A stretch of DNA of 64,000 bases from Nonomuraea basaltis (GTDB taxonomy: Bacteria > Actinomycetota > Actinomycetes > Streptosporangiales > Streptosporangiaceae). The notes beneath the pieces were generated by a model. The model had not been told where the DNA came from and did no database searches. It saw only the letters and a list, made by a program, of their open reading frames with translations. Positions 8,205 to 16,216 of this stretch are shown in pieces; the stretch's first letter is position 1, and the number at the start of each line of letters is the position of its first letter. The DNA lies in NCBI RefSeq assembly GCF_005893125.1, contig NZ_VCJS01000037.1, forward strand, positions 17,105 to 81,104. The letters run 5' to 3'. The translations under genes and the position numbers were made by a program.

Positions 8205-8492
8205 GTGAGTGACGTAGCGGCGCAATCGGGTAGCGGCGGCTCGGGGACGAGCGGTCCAGCGGTTTTTCGGATAGAAAGCTGGGCGCAAGCGATAACGACG
8301 GTGGTTCTCATCGGGGCGGGATTCATCGGGTTCTTCGTGGTGCTGCGCTGGATAATACACTACAAAAGAGGGAGAAATAGTGCGTGGCTACTACCCGGAG
8401 CTTATAGCGCCGGTTCGGAGAGTGGGAAGGAAGACGTTCGACCTTGCGCGGCACATAGTGGTGATGGGGATTGTGAATCGCACGCCGAATAG
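8205..8492 (+). CDS. Small single-TM protein of unknown function
   Basis: 95 aa from GTG at 8205, with GGGAG eight bases upstream. A Ser/Gly-rich N-terminus is followed by one TM helix (residues about 27-52, AITTVVLIGAGFIGFFVVL) and a basic stretch (HYKRGR), predicting N-out, C-in. Its last 113 bp overlap the start of the next gene in another frame, which is unusually long. Codons are AT-richer than elsewhere in the window. Small TM proteins of this style are common on actinobacterial integrative elements, but I see no further element genes. Confidence 0.5.
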   Translation: MSDVAAQSGSGGSGTSGPAVFRIESWAQAITTVVLIGAGFIGFFVVLRWIIHYKRGRNSAWLLPGAYSAGSESGKEDVRPCAAHSGDGDCESHAE

Positions 8493-9255
8493 CGGGCTGG
8501 ACCCGAATAGGTCGATGGAAGTAAGTGAGGCGATTGGGAGAGCGGAACGGGCGCTAGGGGAAGGGGCGGAGTGGATAGACGTAGGAGGCCGCGCCTTCCG
8601 CTCTGATCAGCCACCCTTGTCGGAGCTGGAGGAAATAGAGCGAGTGGTGCCGGTGATCAGGGGCATCCGGGAAATGACTGATGCGGTGATCAGCGTGGAC
8701 ACTCATCTGCCAGAGGTGGCGGAGGCCGCCTTTAAGGCAGGGGCGGACGTGCTGAACGACACCTACGGCTTGCGGTCGCCGGGGATGGCGGGCCTTGTGG
8801 CTGAGACAGGGATGAGCGTCGTGATTACTCATAGCTTGGGAGGGCCGGGGCAAGTAGTAGCGGCGCCGACGTATGGCGACGTCGTAGGCGAAGTGAGAGA
8901 CTATCTGCGGGAGCGGGCTGACTTCGCGGTGGGGTCCGGGATAAAACCAGAGCAAATAATGATAGACCCCGGCCACGATCTGAATAAGACTACGAAACAT
9001 TCAAACGAGCTGACTCGCAGACTGTCAGAGATTGCGGCCCTTGGATATCCAGTACTAGTCGCAACAAGCAATAAGCATTTCATCCGGGAAAGCATCGGCG
9101 CGGAGCGGGGCAGCGAAGAGCTGAGAATCGGGACGATTGCGGCTAACACCGCTTGCGTATACCAGGGGGCGCGCATCGTGCGTGTTCATGATGTCAGTGG
9201 AAATGTTGCTGCGATGAGAGCAGCGGAATCGCTCCTGGGCCTGAGGGAAAGGTAG
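8380..9255 (+). CDS. Dihydropteroate synthase paralogue (FolP2-like)
   Basis: 291 aa from GTG at 8380 (GGGAG five bases upstream). TIM-barrel pterin-binding family. It keeps MGIVNRTPNSG, WIDVGG, ISVDTH and LNDTYG. Active-site positions follow the mycobacterial FolP2 pattern and not FolP1: NRTP for NVTP, DPGHDLNKT for DPGxGFGKT, and SNKHF for SRKSF. FolP2 proteins lack normal dihydropteroate synthase activity in mycobacteria, so folate synthesis should not be assumed; divergent pABA-site residues also leave sulfonamide insensitivity possible. Codons such as ATA, AGA, AAT and GTA are frequent, unlike the neighbours, which suggests transfer. Confidence 0.75.
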   Translation: MRGYYPELIAPVRRVGRKTFDLARHIVVMGIVNRTPNSGLDPNRSMEVSEAIGRAERALGEGAEWIDVGGRAFRSDQPPLSELEEIERVVPVIRGIREMTDAVISVDTHLPEVAEAAFKAGADVLNDTYGLRSPGMAGLVAETGMSVVITHSLGGPGQVVAAPTYGDVVGEVRDYLRERADFAVGSGIKPEQIMIDPGHDLNKTTKHSNELTRRLSEIAALGYPVLVATSNKHFIRESIGAERGSEELRIGTIAANTACVYQGARIVRVHDVSGNVAAMRAAESLLGLRER

Positions 9256-9697
9256 TGCGGTAGGAGCGGCCGTGGCCCGCCCCTAATGCCTCAGGCGCCC
9301 GGAGGGCGAGCGTTAAGCGAGTTGGGCCGGCCACGGCTGCGCGGCCATTTTCCGCAGAGAACAAGCGTGGTTCTACGGCGAGCCGAGCGGGCCGAAGGCA
9401 CGCAGTGCGGCGCTGGCCCGCAGGGGTTCCCAAAAGAGCCCTTAAAAGACGCTAGGTGGAGGGGAACGTGCCCCCCTCCTGACCCGTACAACGTCGTGGC
9501 CGCAGTCGCCCGCAAGACCTGACCGGCCAGCCCTTCAGCTTCGCGAACGCGGTCAGGGCCGCGTCGATCGTGGGACGCACGTCGAGCCCGCCCACTGGCC
9601 GTCGCCGTGGTGGTGGCGGTGGATGGCCGGTGTGGTGGGCAAGGCCCGTAGGTGTGCGGTGTGCGGGCGGCCGTTGCCACACCAAGAGCGAACTGGT
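9256..9697. other. Gene-free, probably decayed segment
   Basis: About 440 bp between the FolP2-like gene and the FG-GAP remnant. It contains repeat copy 2 near 9293. No frame has convincing codon structure. A minus-strand stretch near 9500-9590 reads DAALTAFAKLKGWPV, possibly a scrap of a lost gene. Confidence 0.5.
9293..9335. repeat. Near-direct repeat copy 2
   Basis: Starts AGGCGCCCGGAGGGCGAGCG and matches 7901-7943 in the same orientation. It lies 37 bp after the FolP2-like stop. It could be an element boundary or a dispersed REP-like repeat. Confidence 0.6.
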
Positions 9698-9832
9698 GCC
9701 GGAGCTGATCGCGGTGGCCGGGCCGAACTTGTTGCCGCCCTCGCTGTTCCAGACAGTCAGCGTTCCGGTGGCGGCCGAGAAGATGTCGGCCACGCCGTCG
9801 GAGTTGAAGTCCGGCGTGGCCGATCCACTCAT
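9698..9832 (-). pseudogene. FG-GAP repeat remnant in frame with the alginate lyase
   Basis: After the lyase stop codon (9839-9841) the same frame continues through Ala-Ala-Met into PDFNSDGVADIFSAATG and LTVWNSEGGNKFGPA, a standard FG-GAP/VCBS repeat, before losing sense near 9698. This looks like the C-terminal domain of an originally longer secreted lyase, cut off by an in-frame TGA and then truncated. Confidence 0.6.
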
Positions 9833-9838
9833 CGCGGC

Positions 9839-10990
9839 TCAGCGCGGGTTGTTCGCGTGGGTGAGGGTCTCCCAGGCCAGGAAGCGCGAGGCACCGACCG
9901 GGCGCTTCTGCTTCACCCACTTCTCGGCATTGGGAATGTCGTATCCGAAACGCTGGTGCAGCGCGTTGTAGCCGACTTCGAGGTTCGGCCCGAGGCCGGG
10001 GGTGACCTTTCCGCCGCACAGCCACGATGGCACCGTCGCGCCCAGTTGCAGGCGAGCGTGGAACTCCATCGCGAATCGCAGCCGGTGCTTGGCCTCGGCG
10101 TACAGGTCCACGCCCTGGTGGCGGGCCGTCTCTGCGACGTGGGAGATGGCCGCGATGCCCCATCCGGTGTGCCCGAAGTCGCGGCAGGTTTCCTGGGCCA
10201 GGCCGTTCACGAACTTCGTCTGCCCGTGCCAGTATTCGATGATCTCGGCTTTGGTGTCGTGCTTGCTGTTCGGTGGCGCTTTGGGCAGCGAGCCGTCCGT
10301 CTTGAGGTAGATGTAGGCGGGCAGCCTGCCGCGCCAGGTCGTGACCGCTCGGTCGAAGGAGGCGCGGTCGTCCAGGTGCACGGCGATGCCGATGGCGGCA
10401 TCGGTCATGATCAGTTCCCAGTTGCCTTGGTTGTTGGGCTTTCCGGCGATCACGGTCGGGAGGTACACGGTGCGCAGCTTGCCGGCGAACCGGCCGGCCT
10501 GGGTCCAGCCGGTGTAGGTGTGCTTGATGAGTTCGGCGGCGCGGGAGAAGTTGGCGCCCGCAAAGCCAATCTGTAGCGGCGCGTTGCTCCCGGTGTGTTC
10601 GGTGATCACGGCTGACCAGGCGTCCATGATCTGGATCGCCTTCTTGGCGTAGCGGGAGTCCTTGGTGAGGTACCACCGCAGGGCGTGTGTGTAGGCCGCA
10701 TTGGCGTCCTCACGCTCGTCCGAGCAGCCGTGGTCGGGGTTCCCATACATACCGCACTCCACGACGGCGCGGGGCTTGGCCGTGTAGGACAGCGAGGCGT
10801 ACGAACTCTTTTGCAGAGCGTTCCAGGCAGACTTCCACGGTTCCTTGCCGAGGTTGGCTTTGACGAAGTCGAGCTGTGCGCGGCTGACCAGGACGCCGGG
10901 ATGCTTGAACGGGGCCGCCTGCGCGGGCTGCGGGGCGGATAAGGCGGCGGCCACGAGCATGATGGCGGCGAGAGGGCGAGCGAGACGCAC
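9839..10990 (-). CDS. Secreted alginate-lyase-family protein
   Basis: 383 aa from GTG at 10990, with a strong GGAAGG site. The Sec signal peptide is LAAIMLVAAALSAPQPAQA, cleaved near residue 26. The rest is an alginate_lyase (alpha/alpha-toroid) domain: HPGVLVSRAQLDFVK, then the conserved Asn/His/Tyr region (NNQGNWELIMTDAAIGIAV, RDFGHTGWG). Such lyases cleave uronate polysaccharides by beta-elimination outside the cell; the true substrate cannot be told. The protein stops at HANNPR where the frame once continued into an FG-GAP domain. Confidence 0.8.
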   Translation of the reverse strand: MRLARPLAAIMLVAAALSAPQPAQAAPFKHPGVLVSRAQLDFVKANLGKEPWKSAWNALQKSSYASLSYTAKPRAVVECGMYGNPDHGCSDEREDANAAYTHALRWYLTKDSRYAKKAIQIMDAWSAVITEHTGSNAPLQIGFAGANFSRAAELIKHTYTGWTQAGRFAGKLRTVYLPTVIAGKPNNQGNWELIMTDAAIGIAVHLDDRASFDRAVTTWRGRLPAYIYLKTDGSLPKAPPNSKHDTKAEIIEYWHGQTKFVNGLAQETCRDFGHTGWGIAAISHVAETARHQGVDLYAEAKHRLRFAMEFHARLQLGATVPSWLCGGKVTPGLGPNLEVGYNALHQRFGYDIPNAEKWVKQKRPVGASRFLAWETLTHANNPR

Positions 10991-11032
10991 GGGTTTCCTT
11001 CCAGGCGCGGACGTCCATTCAGCCAGCCGCCG

Positions 11033-11056
11033 ACTCAGCTGTCAACTCAGCTGTCA
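11033..11056. repeat. Tandem 12-bp duplication
   Basis: ACTCAGCTGTCA occurs twice in a row upstream of the lyase. On the lyase strand each copy contains TTGACAGCTGAG, a -35-like hexamer overlapping a CAGCTG dyad, so it may be part of the promoter or an operator. Confidence 0.4.
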
Positions 11057-11083
11057 ACGTCTTCGCGCCGTGGACATCGGCCG

Positions 11084-11332
11084 CTATAGCGCCGCGTACC
11101 GTACCCACGGTTGGACCTTCGTCACGTCCACCACGAGGAACGGCGTGCTGCGCCTGGCGAGCGCCGGCGCCAGGGACTTCTGCAGCATGGAGACGCTGGG
11201 GCCGGTCAGGGAGCCCGCCAGGTCGAGGACCGTCACCGGCCCGCACATCCATTGGTACGCCTGGAAGGGGGACACGCCCTGCGCCATGTCCTGACTGCCG
11301 GATTCGCCCTCGGGAGCCGGTGAGAAGGTCAT
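11084..11332 (-). CDS. Short STAS-like (anti-anti-sigma) protein, probably truncated
   Basis: 82 aa from ATG at 11332. Residues about 30-75 read VTVLDLAGSLTGPSVSMLQK and TPFLVVDVTKVQ, the first half of a STAS domain as in SpoIIAA/RsbV-type anti-sigma antagonists. It ends at WVRYAAL, before the Asp-Ser-x-Gly loop where the phosphorylated Ser would sit. No kinase or sigma gene adjoins it. It is probably a decayed copy. Confidence 0.45.
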   Translation of the reverse strand: MTFSPAPEGESGSQDMAQGVSPFQAYQWMCGPVTVLDLAGSLTGPSVSMLQKSLAPALARRSTPFLVVDVTKVQPWVRYAAL

Positions 11333-11438
11333 CCGCCGGGGCCTTTCTGCCGGTAAGGCAGAACAGTGCCGACCAGACTTCCCGGCTCACCTGCCCATCG
11401 ACGGTAGCAGGATCCTTGCCTGATGCAAGAGTAGATTC

Positions 11439-11906
11439 CTACCAGCCGCCCTTCATGAGCTGGCCGCGGACCGCGCCGTCGGGGAAGTCGCCGGTGTGCA
11501 GGTTGGTGTACCAGTTCTTCGGCTTGTTCTTGATGCTGTTGAGCAGGCCCGAGTCGGCGCGGGCCACGCCGATCACGGCGCTGAGCGAGCCGGGCAGTTT
11601 CTCGCCGAAGAAGGGGACCTTGACGTCCCCGTTCTTGCCCGCCTTGCCCTGGTGGATGTGGAAGGCGGTCGGGGTGGCGATGCCCTTCCACTGGATGGCG
11701 TACTCGATCTTGTTGCCGGTGATGTGGAAGATGGCGACCGCGCCGCCGTCGTTGTCGCCCTTGCCCACCTCGTTCGATCCGAGCAGGGTCGCGGCCAGAT
11801 ATACGCCCGCGCCGCTCTCGGCGGCGGCGGGCGTCGCCAGGCAGCCGGCGGCCAAGATCGCGGCGGCCGCCACGGCGGTCGTCCTCGATCCGTTGAGCTT
11901 GATCAT
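11439..11906 (-). CDS. Secreted CHRD-domain protein
   Basis: 155 aa, ATG at 11906 after GGGAGGA. The signal peptide ends TPAAA, about residue 28. The CHRD fold follows: LAATLLGSNEV at its start, a central AFHIHQGKAG motif, and the closing WYTNLHTGDFPDGAVRGQL. CHRD domains occur in secreted bacterial proteins of unclear role. It is monocistronic and divergent from the TetR gene to its right. Confidence 0.85.
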   Translation of the reverse strand: MIKLNGSRTTAVAAAAILAAGCLATPAAAESGAGVYLAATLLGSNEVGKGDNDGGAVAIFHITGNKIEYAIQWKGIATPTAFHIHQGKAGKNGDVKVPFFGEKLPGSLSAVIGVARADSGLLNSIKNKPKNWYTNLHTGDFPDGAVRGQLMKGGW

Positions 11907-12099
11907 CAGATCCTCCCTCAGGGCGCGCCCATCGCGCGCCCAAGAGAGGATCGCGGGCCGAGCTGTTCACTTTCCAGGCCACTCGGTGCTCACTCCCGTT
12001 CGATCCCGGTACGGGATGGCGCGGAAGAGCACGCGGCGCTGCTGCCGGGGACCGGCGCGATCAGCTCCATCTCTAATGACCAGATGTACGCTTAGCCCT

Positions 12100-12684
12100 G
12101 TGAACACCGAACCGACCGTCAAGAAGCGCAGGCGCGATCCGGACGCGAGCCGGGCGGCCATCCTCGACGCGGCCCGCGCCGCGTTCGCCGAGCGCGGCTA
12201 CGCCCGCGCCACCATCCGGGAGATCGCCCAGCGCGCCGGTGTCACGCACGGCCTGGTCATGAGGCACTTCTCCTCGAAGGAGCAGCTGTTCATCGCCGCG
12301 ATGCCCGGTGCCAGGGATCTGGACGACCTGATGCCGGGCTCCCCGGAGACCCTCCCTGAACGCATCGCGCAGGCGTACGTCGACCGCATGGAGAACGCCG
12401 ACGGCACCGACCCGTTCATCGCCCTCATCCGCAGCGCCGCCTCCGACGAGCAGGCCGCCACGAACCTGTACCTGGCCATGCGGCAGCGCAGCATCGACTC
12501 CTACAAGACGCTCATCACCGGCCCCGACGCCGAACAACGCATCGACCTCCTGGGCGCTCACCTCATCGGCGTCACCTTCAGCCGCTACGTCGTCAAGAAG
12601 GGGCCCCTGGCCGAGATGTCCCCCGAGCATCTCGTCCGCCAATTGACCCGCACGCTCCGCAATATCCTCCTCAACGACTGCTGA
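12100..12684 (+). CDS. TetR-family regulator
   Basis: 194 aa from GTG at 12100; an in-frame ATG at 12076 is possible. The N-terminal HTH is intact (AILDAARAAFAERGYARATI, then REIAQRAGVTHGLVMRHFSS). The C-terminal half is TetR_C-like. Divergent from the CHRD gene, which it might control along with itself. Ligand unknown. Confidence 0.85.
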   Translation: MNTEPTVKKRRRDPDASRAAILDAARAAFAERGYARATIREIAQRAGVTHGLVMRHFSSKEQLFIAAMPGARDLDDLMPGSPETLPERIAQAYVDRMENADGTDPFIALIRSAASDEQAATNLYLAMRQRSIDSYKTLITGPDAEQRIDLLGAHLIGVTFSRYVVKKGPLAEMSPEHLVRQLTRTLRNILLNDC

Positions 12685-12714
12685 CCAGATCCGTGGGGGT
12701 CACCCAAAAGACGA

Positions 12715-12749
12715 GGACGGCGACCGTATCGGAAATACGATCACCGTCC
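12715..12749. terminator. Hairpin between the convergent TetR and CBS genes
   Basis: GGACGGCGACCGTAT (12715-12729), loop CGGAA, then ATACGATCACCGTCC: 15 paired positions with two non-Watson-Crick pairs. Its placement suits a bidirectional terminator. Confidence 0.6.
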
Positions 12750-12777
12750 CTGCTCCGGGCCGCGTCCGGCGACCGCG

Positions 12778-13203
12778 TCAGGAGGGTGCGTAGACCCGGT
12801 GGACGAACTCGGCGAGCTTGTTGTCCGGGAGCTCCTTCGCCAGGTCAGCCTCGCTGACCATGCCCACGATCCGGTGGTTGTCGATCACGGGCAGGCGCTT
12901 GATCTGGTGCTGCTCCATCTTCTCCAGCGCCTCTTCGACGCTGCTGCCGGCCGTCACCCACACCAGCCCGCGAGCGAGCTCGCCCGCCGTGGTCTGGTCG
13001 AGGTCCTTGCCCTCGGCGCAACACTTGATCACGATGTCCCGGTCGGTGATGATCCCCTTGAGCCGGTCGTCGGTCCCGCAGATCGGCAACGCGCCGACCG
13101 AGAGGTCGCGCATCATCTGCGACGCCCTGCGCAGGCTGTCGCGCTCGCCGATGCACTCCGCTCCTTGGTGCATCACATCCTGAACCGTCTTGCCGATGCC
13201 CAT
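12778..13203 (-). CDS. Two-CBS-domain protein
   Basis: 141 aa, ATG at 13203 after GGGGAGGC. Tandem CBS domains: VQDVMHQGAECIGERDSL to GIITDRDIVIKC, and a second running to RLPVIDNHRIVGMVSEADLA. This is the size and shape of HrpI-like stand-alone CBS proteins that sense adenosine nucleotides in stress or stationary phase. It sits upstream of an SPW-repeat gene on the same strand, but with a hairpin and a gap between, so separate transcription is likely. Confidence 0.85.
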   Translation of the reverse strand: MGIGKTVQDVMHQGAECIGERDSLRRASQMMRDLSVGALPICGTDDRLKGIITDRDIVIKCCAEGKDLDQTTAGELARGLVWVTAGSSVEEALEKMEQHQIKRLPVIDNHRIVGMVSEADLAKELPDNKLAEFVHRVYAPS

Positions 13204-13332
13204 TTTCTGCCTCCCCGAGAAGATTGATGGGCCTTCAAAAATGCCCTACCCAACACATGGCGGATCAGTGCTGGGGCCACCCGGTGGTACGGCTGTGACC
13301 TGGCGATTTGCACTCGTTACCCTGGGGCTGAC

Positions 13333-13365
13333 GGGACCGGGCCGGAGGTTCTCCGGCCCGGACCC
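13333..13365 (-). terminator. GC-rich hairpin after the SPW gene
   Basis: CCGGGCCGGAG (13337-13347), loop GTT, CTCCGGCCCGG (13351-13361), extended by GGG/CCC across an A-A mismatch. It lies just downstream of the leftward SPW gene. Confidence 0.65.
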
Positions 13366-13370
13366 TGATC

Positions 13371-13787
13371 TCACCGCCTTCTTGTCATGCCCATGCCCAC
13401 GGTGACCAGGCCGAGAATGACGATGATCGCGCCGACGATCACGTTGGTGTAGATCGTCGTGGTGGTATCGGCCTCACCTCTAATCAGCCACGGAGCCACT
13501 ATGGTCCACACTCCGATGAGCGGGGCCGTCCAGGCGATGCCGTAGGTGCGGCCGAAGGCCGAGCTGAAGCCCAGCGACAGCAGCGCCACGGAGATCCCCG
13601 TGACCAGGTTGTTCATGGTGAGCGTCTCGATGGTGGTGAATCCCACGATCCACGGCGACAGCGCCAGGAACAGCCCGGCCAGCAGGGTCAGCCCGTCCGC
13701 CAGTTGAACTGCCGGATTGGCCGCGGCTATCTCGTAACTTTCCCGCATGCGGATGATGTCCGGATGCCGCTCCATTTCGCGGGTCAT
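13371..13787 (-). CDS. SPW-repeat membrane protein
   Basis: 138 aa if ATG at 13787 is used; GTG 13799 and ATG 13796 in the same frame overlap or crowd the GGGAGG site, so 13787 is preferred. Four TM helices form two repeats of the SPW type: LALSPWIVGF in the first and the related TIVAPWLI in the second. SPW-repeat proteins are small integral membrane proteins of unknown function, common in actinobacteria and some proteobacteria. Confidence 0.75.
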   Translation of the reverse strand: MTREMERHPDIIRMRESYEIAAANPAVQLADGLTLLAGLFLALSPWIVGFTTIETLTMNNLVTGISVALLSLGFSSAFGRTYGIAWTAPLIGVWTIVAPWLIRGEADTTTTIYTNVIVGAIIVILGLVTVGMGMTRRR

Positions 13788-13844
13788 CGGTGACATCACC
13801 TCCCATTTGCGATGACGGGACCTTCTCCCGTCTCCCGCATTCCT

Positions 13845-15209
13845 CTACCCGGGGGGAGCTGACGCATACAGATGGCGGGCGGCGGCGAACGACCGGGCGA
13901 AACGCAGGACGGCGGCGCCGGCGAAGTAGCCGATCAAGGCCATGGTGGGCAGGCCGGCCGGGCCGTGATCTCCCGGCCCGGCCATCGCGACGCCGAGGAG
14001 CCCGCCCAGCACGCCGGCCATGCCGAGGAGGGTGACAACGCCCGCCATCGCCCCCGCTGCGGCTCCCGGAGCGGGACTAGGACCCGCGCGCCGCTCGACA
14101 GGCCCGAACACCATGACCAGCACGCCCAGGATCAGGGTCAGCACGATGAGCCACGGCAGCCGCAGCAGCACCCACGTGGGCGATCCGGGCGGCGGGGCCG
14201 GCAGCAGGCCCGTCGGGTACAGCGCCATCGCGCCGAGCACGGCCGCGGTCATGTGCCACAGGAAGAGCGTCATGACCACCGAGTTGACCGCCACGACGAC
14301 GGTCCACGGACGCAGCCGCCGCAGCCACCGGCAGGCCGGGTCGTGGACCGACAGCGCCAGCCCGGTCTGGGCCGTGGCCAGCGCCAGCAGCGCCAGCGTG
14401 GGCGGGGAGGTGTTCTGGACCTCCTCGCCGGTGAGCCCGACCATGCTGATCGGGTACGGGCCCACCACGGTGAGCACCACCAGGACGGCCAGCCCCAGGA
14501 ACGCCAGGGGCAAGCCGACGCTCCACCGGGCGGGCAGGCGCCCGTCCTGCCAGGCGAAGCCGAGCTGATGGACGCTCAGCCAGGCGAACAGGAAATTGGC
14601 CTGTCCCACAACGGGAACACCCAGCGCCAACGTGGCCACGTCGCCGACGCCGACCAGGACGGCCAGCACGATCGGCACGGCCAGGCCGTACCGGCGATGA
14701 AGGGCGTGCATCGGCGGCGTGAGGACCACCACGGCCAGGTAGGCCACCAGGAACCACAGCGGAATCCCGGCCACCCACACCCCCATGCCGATCAGACGGG
14801 GATCGGCGCCCGAGACCCGCGCCAGCAGGGCCGTTCCGGTGAGCACGGCCAGCAGCGCGGTGGTGGGGCGGACGAGCCGGTCGGTACGGCGCAACGTCCA
14901 GGTCGTGGCATCGCCGCCGCGGTCGCGGTGGGCGGTGAGGGAGGCGGCGTTGGCGTACCCGCCGACCAGGAAGAAGACGGGCATGACCTGGAACAGCCAG
15001 GTCAGCGGGCGGGTCCACGGCACGAGCTCCAGCACGCTGCCGCCCCGCAGGCTCCCGTCGTACGTGACGTGCATCGCCAGCCAATGGCCGGCGACCACCG
15101 CCGTGATCGCGATGGCGCGGAGCAGGTCGACATGGCGATCCCGATGCGTCGGCGTCCGCTCGGCCAGCCGCCGCATCTCGCGCAGGGCCCGCATCGGAGG
15201 CACGTCCAT
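13845..15209 (-). CDS. Acyltransferase-3-family membrane protein
   Basis: 454 aa from ATG at 15209. Ten or more TM helices. The family signature is at the start: RHVDLLRAIAITAVVAGHWL (His in the first helix is the expected catalytic residue), then MPVFFLVGGYANA. Such proteins O-acylate exported sugars, glycolipids or antibiotics. It is 27 bp downstream of the BON gene on the same strand, so co-transcription is possible. Target unknown. Confidence 0.8.
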   Translation of the reverse strand: MDVPPMRALREMRRLAERTPTHRDRHVDLLRAIAITAVVAGHWLAMHVTYDGSLRGGSVLELVPWTRPLTWLFQVMPVFFLVGGYANAASLTAHRDRGGDATTWTLRRTDRLVRPTTALLAVLTGTALLARVSGADPRLIGMGVWVAGIPLWFLVAYLAVVVLTPPMHALHRRYGLAVPIVLAVLVGVGDVATLALGVPVVGQANFLFAWLSVHQLGFAWQDGRLPARWSVGLPLAFLGLAVLVVLTVVGPYPISMVGLTGEEVQNTSPPTLALLALATAQTGLALSVHDPACRWLRRLRPWTVVVAVNSVVMTLFLWHMTAAVLGAMALYPTGLLPAPPPGSPTWVLLRLPWLIVLTLILGVLVMVFGPVERRAGPSPAPGAAAGAMAGVVTLLGMAGVLGGLLGVAMAGPGDHGPAGLPTMALIGYFAGAAVLRFARSFAAARHLYASAPPG

Positions 15210-15236
15210 GGCGCCATCACGGTCCCACAGGCGTTC

Positions 15237-15548
15237 TTACGGCATGGCACCCTGGCGGATGACGAGCTGGTTGCTGACGTCCACCACGCCCGGGGTGTCC
15301 CAGGCGTCGTCTCCCGCCGCACGCTTGGCCAGCCAGCTCCCGACGTCGCCGCCCAGGATGACCACCCGCTGCTTGACGTCCACCCGGATGTCGGCGTCCT
15401 TGGTGTGCGGGTTGTCCCGCAGCCGGTCGACCAGCTGGGACTTGATCTCGCGGTCGTTCGGCTCGGGCGGCGGCTGCTGCGGGTCCCACCAGCCGTAGTA
15501 GTACCGCTCCACCGGATAGCTCCAGGGCGGGAACGGGGCCGGATACAT
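15237..15548 (-). CDS. BON-domain protein
   Basis: 103 aa from ATG at 15548, chosen for its GGAGG site; upstream in-frame starts would run into the promoter of the divergent gene. A Tyr/Trp/Pro-rich start (SYPVERYYYGWWDPQQPPPE) precedes one BON domain (EIKSQLVDRLRDNPHTKD to VDVSNQLVI). BON domains are membrane- or surface-associating modules. No signal peptide is visible, so it is probably cytoplasmic and membrane-associated. Confidence 0.75.
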   Translation of the reverse strand: MYPAPFPPWSYPVERYYYGWWDPQQPPPEPNDREIKSQLVDRLRDNPHTKDADIRVDVKQRVVILGGDVGSWLAKRAAGDDAWDTPGVVDVSNQLVIRQGAMP

Positions 15549-15715
15549 GGTCGCCTCCACGATCTCACTCGGCTTCACCGGACCGCCTACCCGTGGAGGA
15601 GCCTCGCTATCACCACTCACGTGGTGCTGAGCCGATTGTTCCGTCCGTAAGCCGGGGCATTCATGAGCCTGGTTCGCAACTGTCATGTGATCTCCAACCG
15701 CCATCATCCGGCCTC

Positions 15716-16180
15716 ATGACCCGTTCCTCACTCGCGGTCGTGTGCCTGGCAGGTGCACTGCTGGGCTGCACCGCGGCCCCTGGCTCTCCCGACCGGACTT
15801 CGGCGCCCACCGTGGCATCCGGCGAGGCGGCGAACGTTGCCGGGGAGCGGTATCACGCCACCGAGCTGCGTCCCGGCGACTGCATCGACCCCATGCCCGA
15901 GAGCGTCATGGTGACGGTGGTGCCCTGTGCCGTGCCGCATGCGGCGGAGTTCGCCACCACGTACGTCATTCCGGAAGGTCCTTGGCCGGGCGTGGCCGAG
16001 CTGGGGCGGCTGGCGGAGGACGGGTGCGGGCCGAGGATGCGGTATGTGCCGTCGAGGAAGGACGAGGTCGGCGTCGTCGGACTCGTTCCGCGGGAGGAGG
16101 ACTGGCCGCGGAACAGGACGGCGTACTGCCTGGCCATCCCGCCGGACGGCGGGAAACTCGTCGGCCGCGTCATCCTGTAG
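15716..16180 (+). CDS. Septum-formation-like lipoprotein
   Basis: 154 aa from ATG at 15716. Lipobox LLGC at residues 15-18. The mature part has four further Cys residues (GDCID, VPCAVPHAAEF, DGCGP, AYCLA) and the CxxPHxxE-like element of septum-formation-family (DUF4352-adjacent) extracellular domains. It converges with the PaaX-type gene. Role unknown beyond the family name. Confidence 0.65.
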   Translation: MTRSSLAVVCLAGALLGCTAAPGSPDRTSAPTVASGEAANVAGERYHATELRPGDCIDPMPESVMVTVVPCAVPHAAEFATTYVIPEGPWPGVAELGRLAEDGCGPRMRYVPSRKDEVGVVGLVPREEDWPRNRTAYCLAIPPDGGKLVGRVIL

Positions 16181-16216
16181 CGGGCGTGCTCAGCCGGAGC
16201 AGGCCGGCCCGTGCCT

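Noticed and set aside
7370..9500. tRNA gene or att site expected beside an integrated element
   Set aside because: No cloverleaf or intact T-arm was found at either border; no integrase gene is present. The mobile nature remains only a suggestion.
9291..10676. Long minus-strand frame overlapping the alginate lyase
   Set aside because: Shadow frame rich in Arg/His/Pro; the lyase frame has the signal peptide and domain.
13872..15650. Plus-strand frame of about 590 codons
   Set aside because: Antisense to the acyltransferase and BON genes, dominated by Gly/Gln/Arg/His; no domain.
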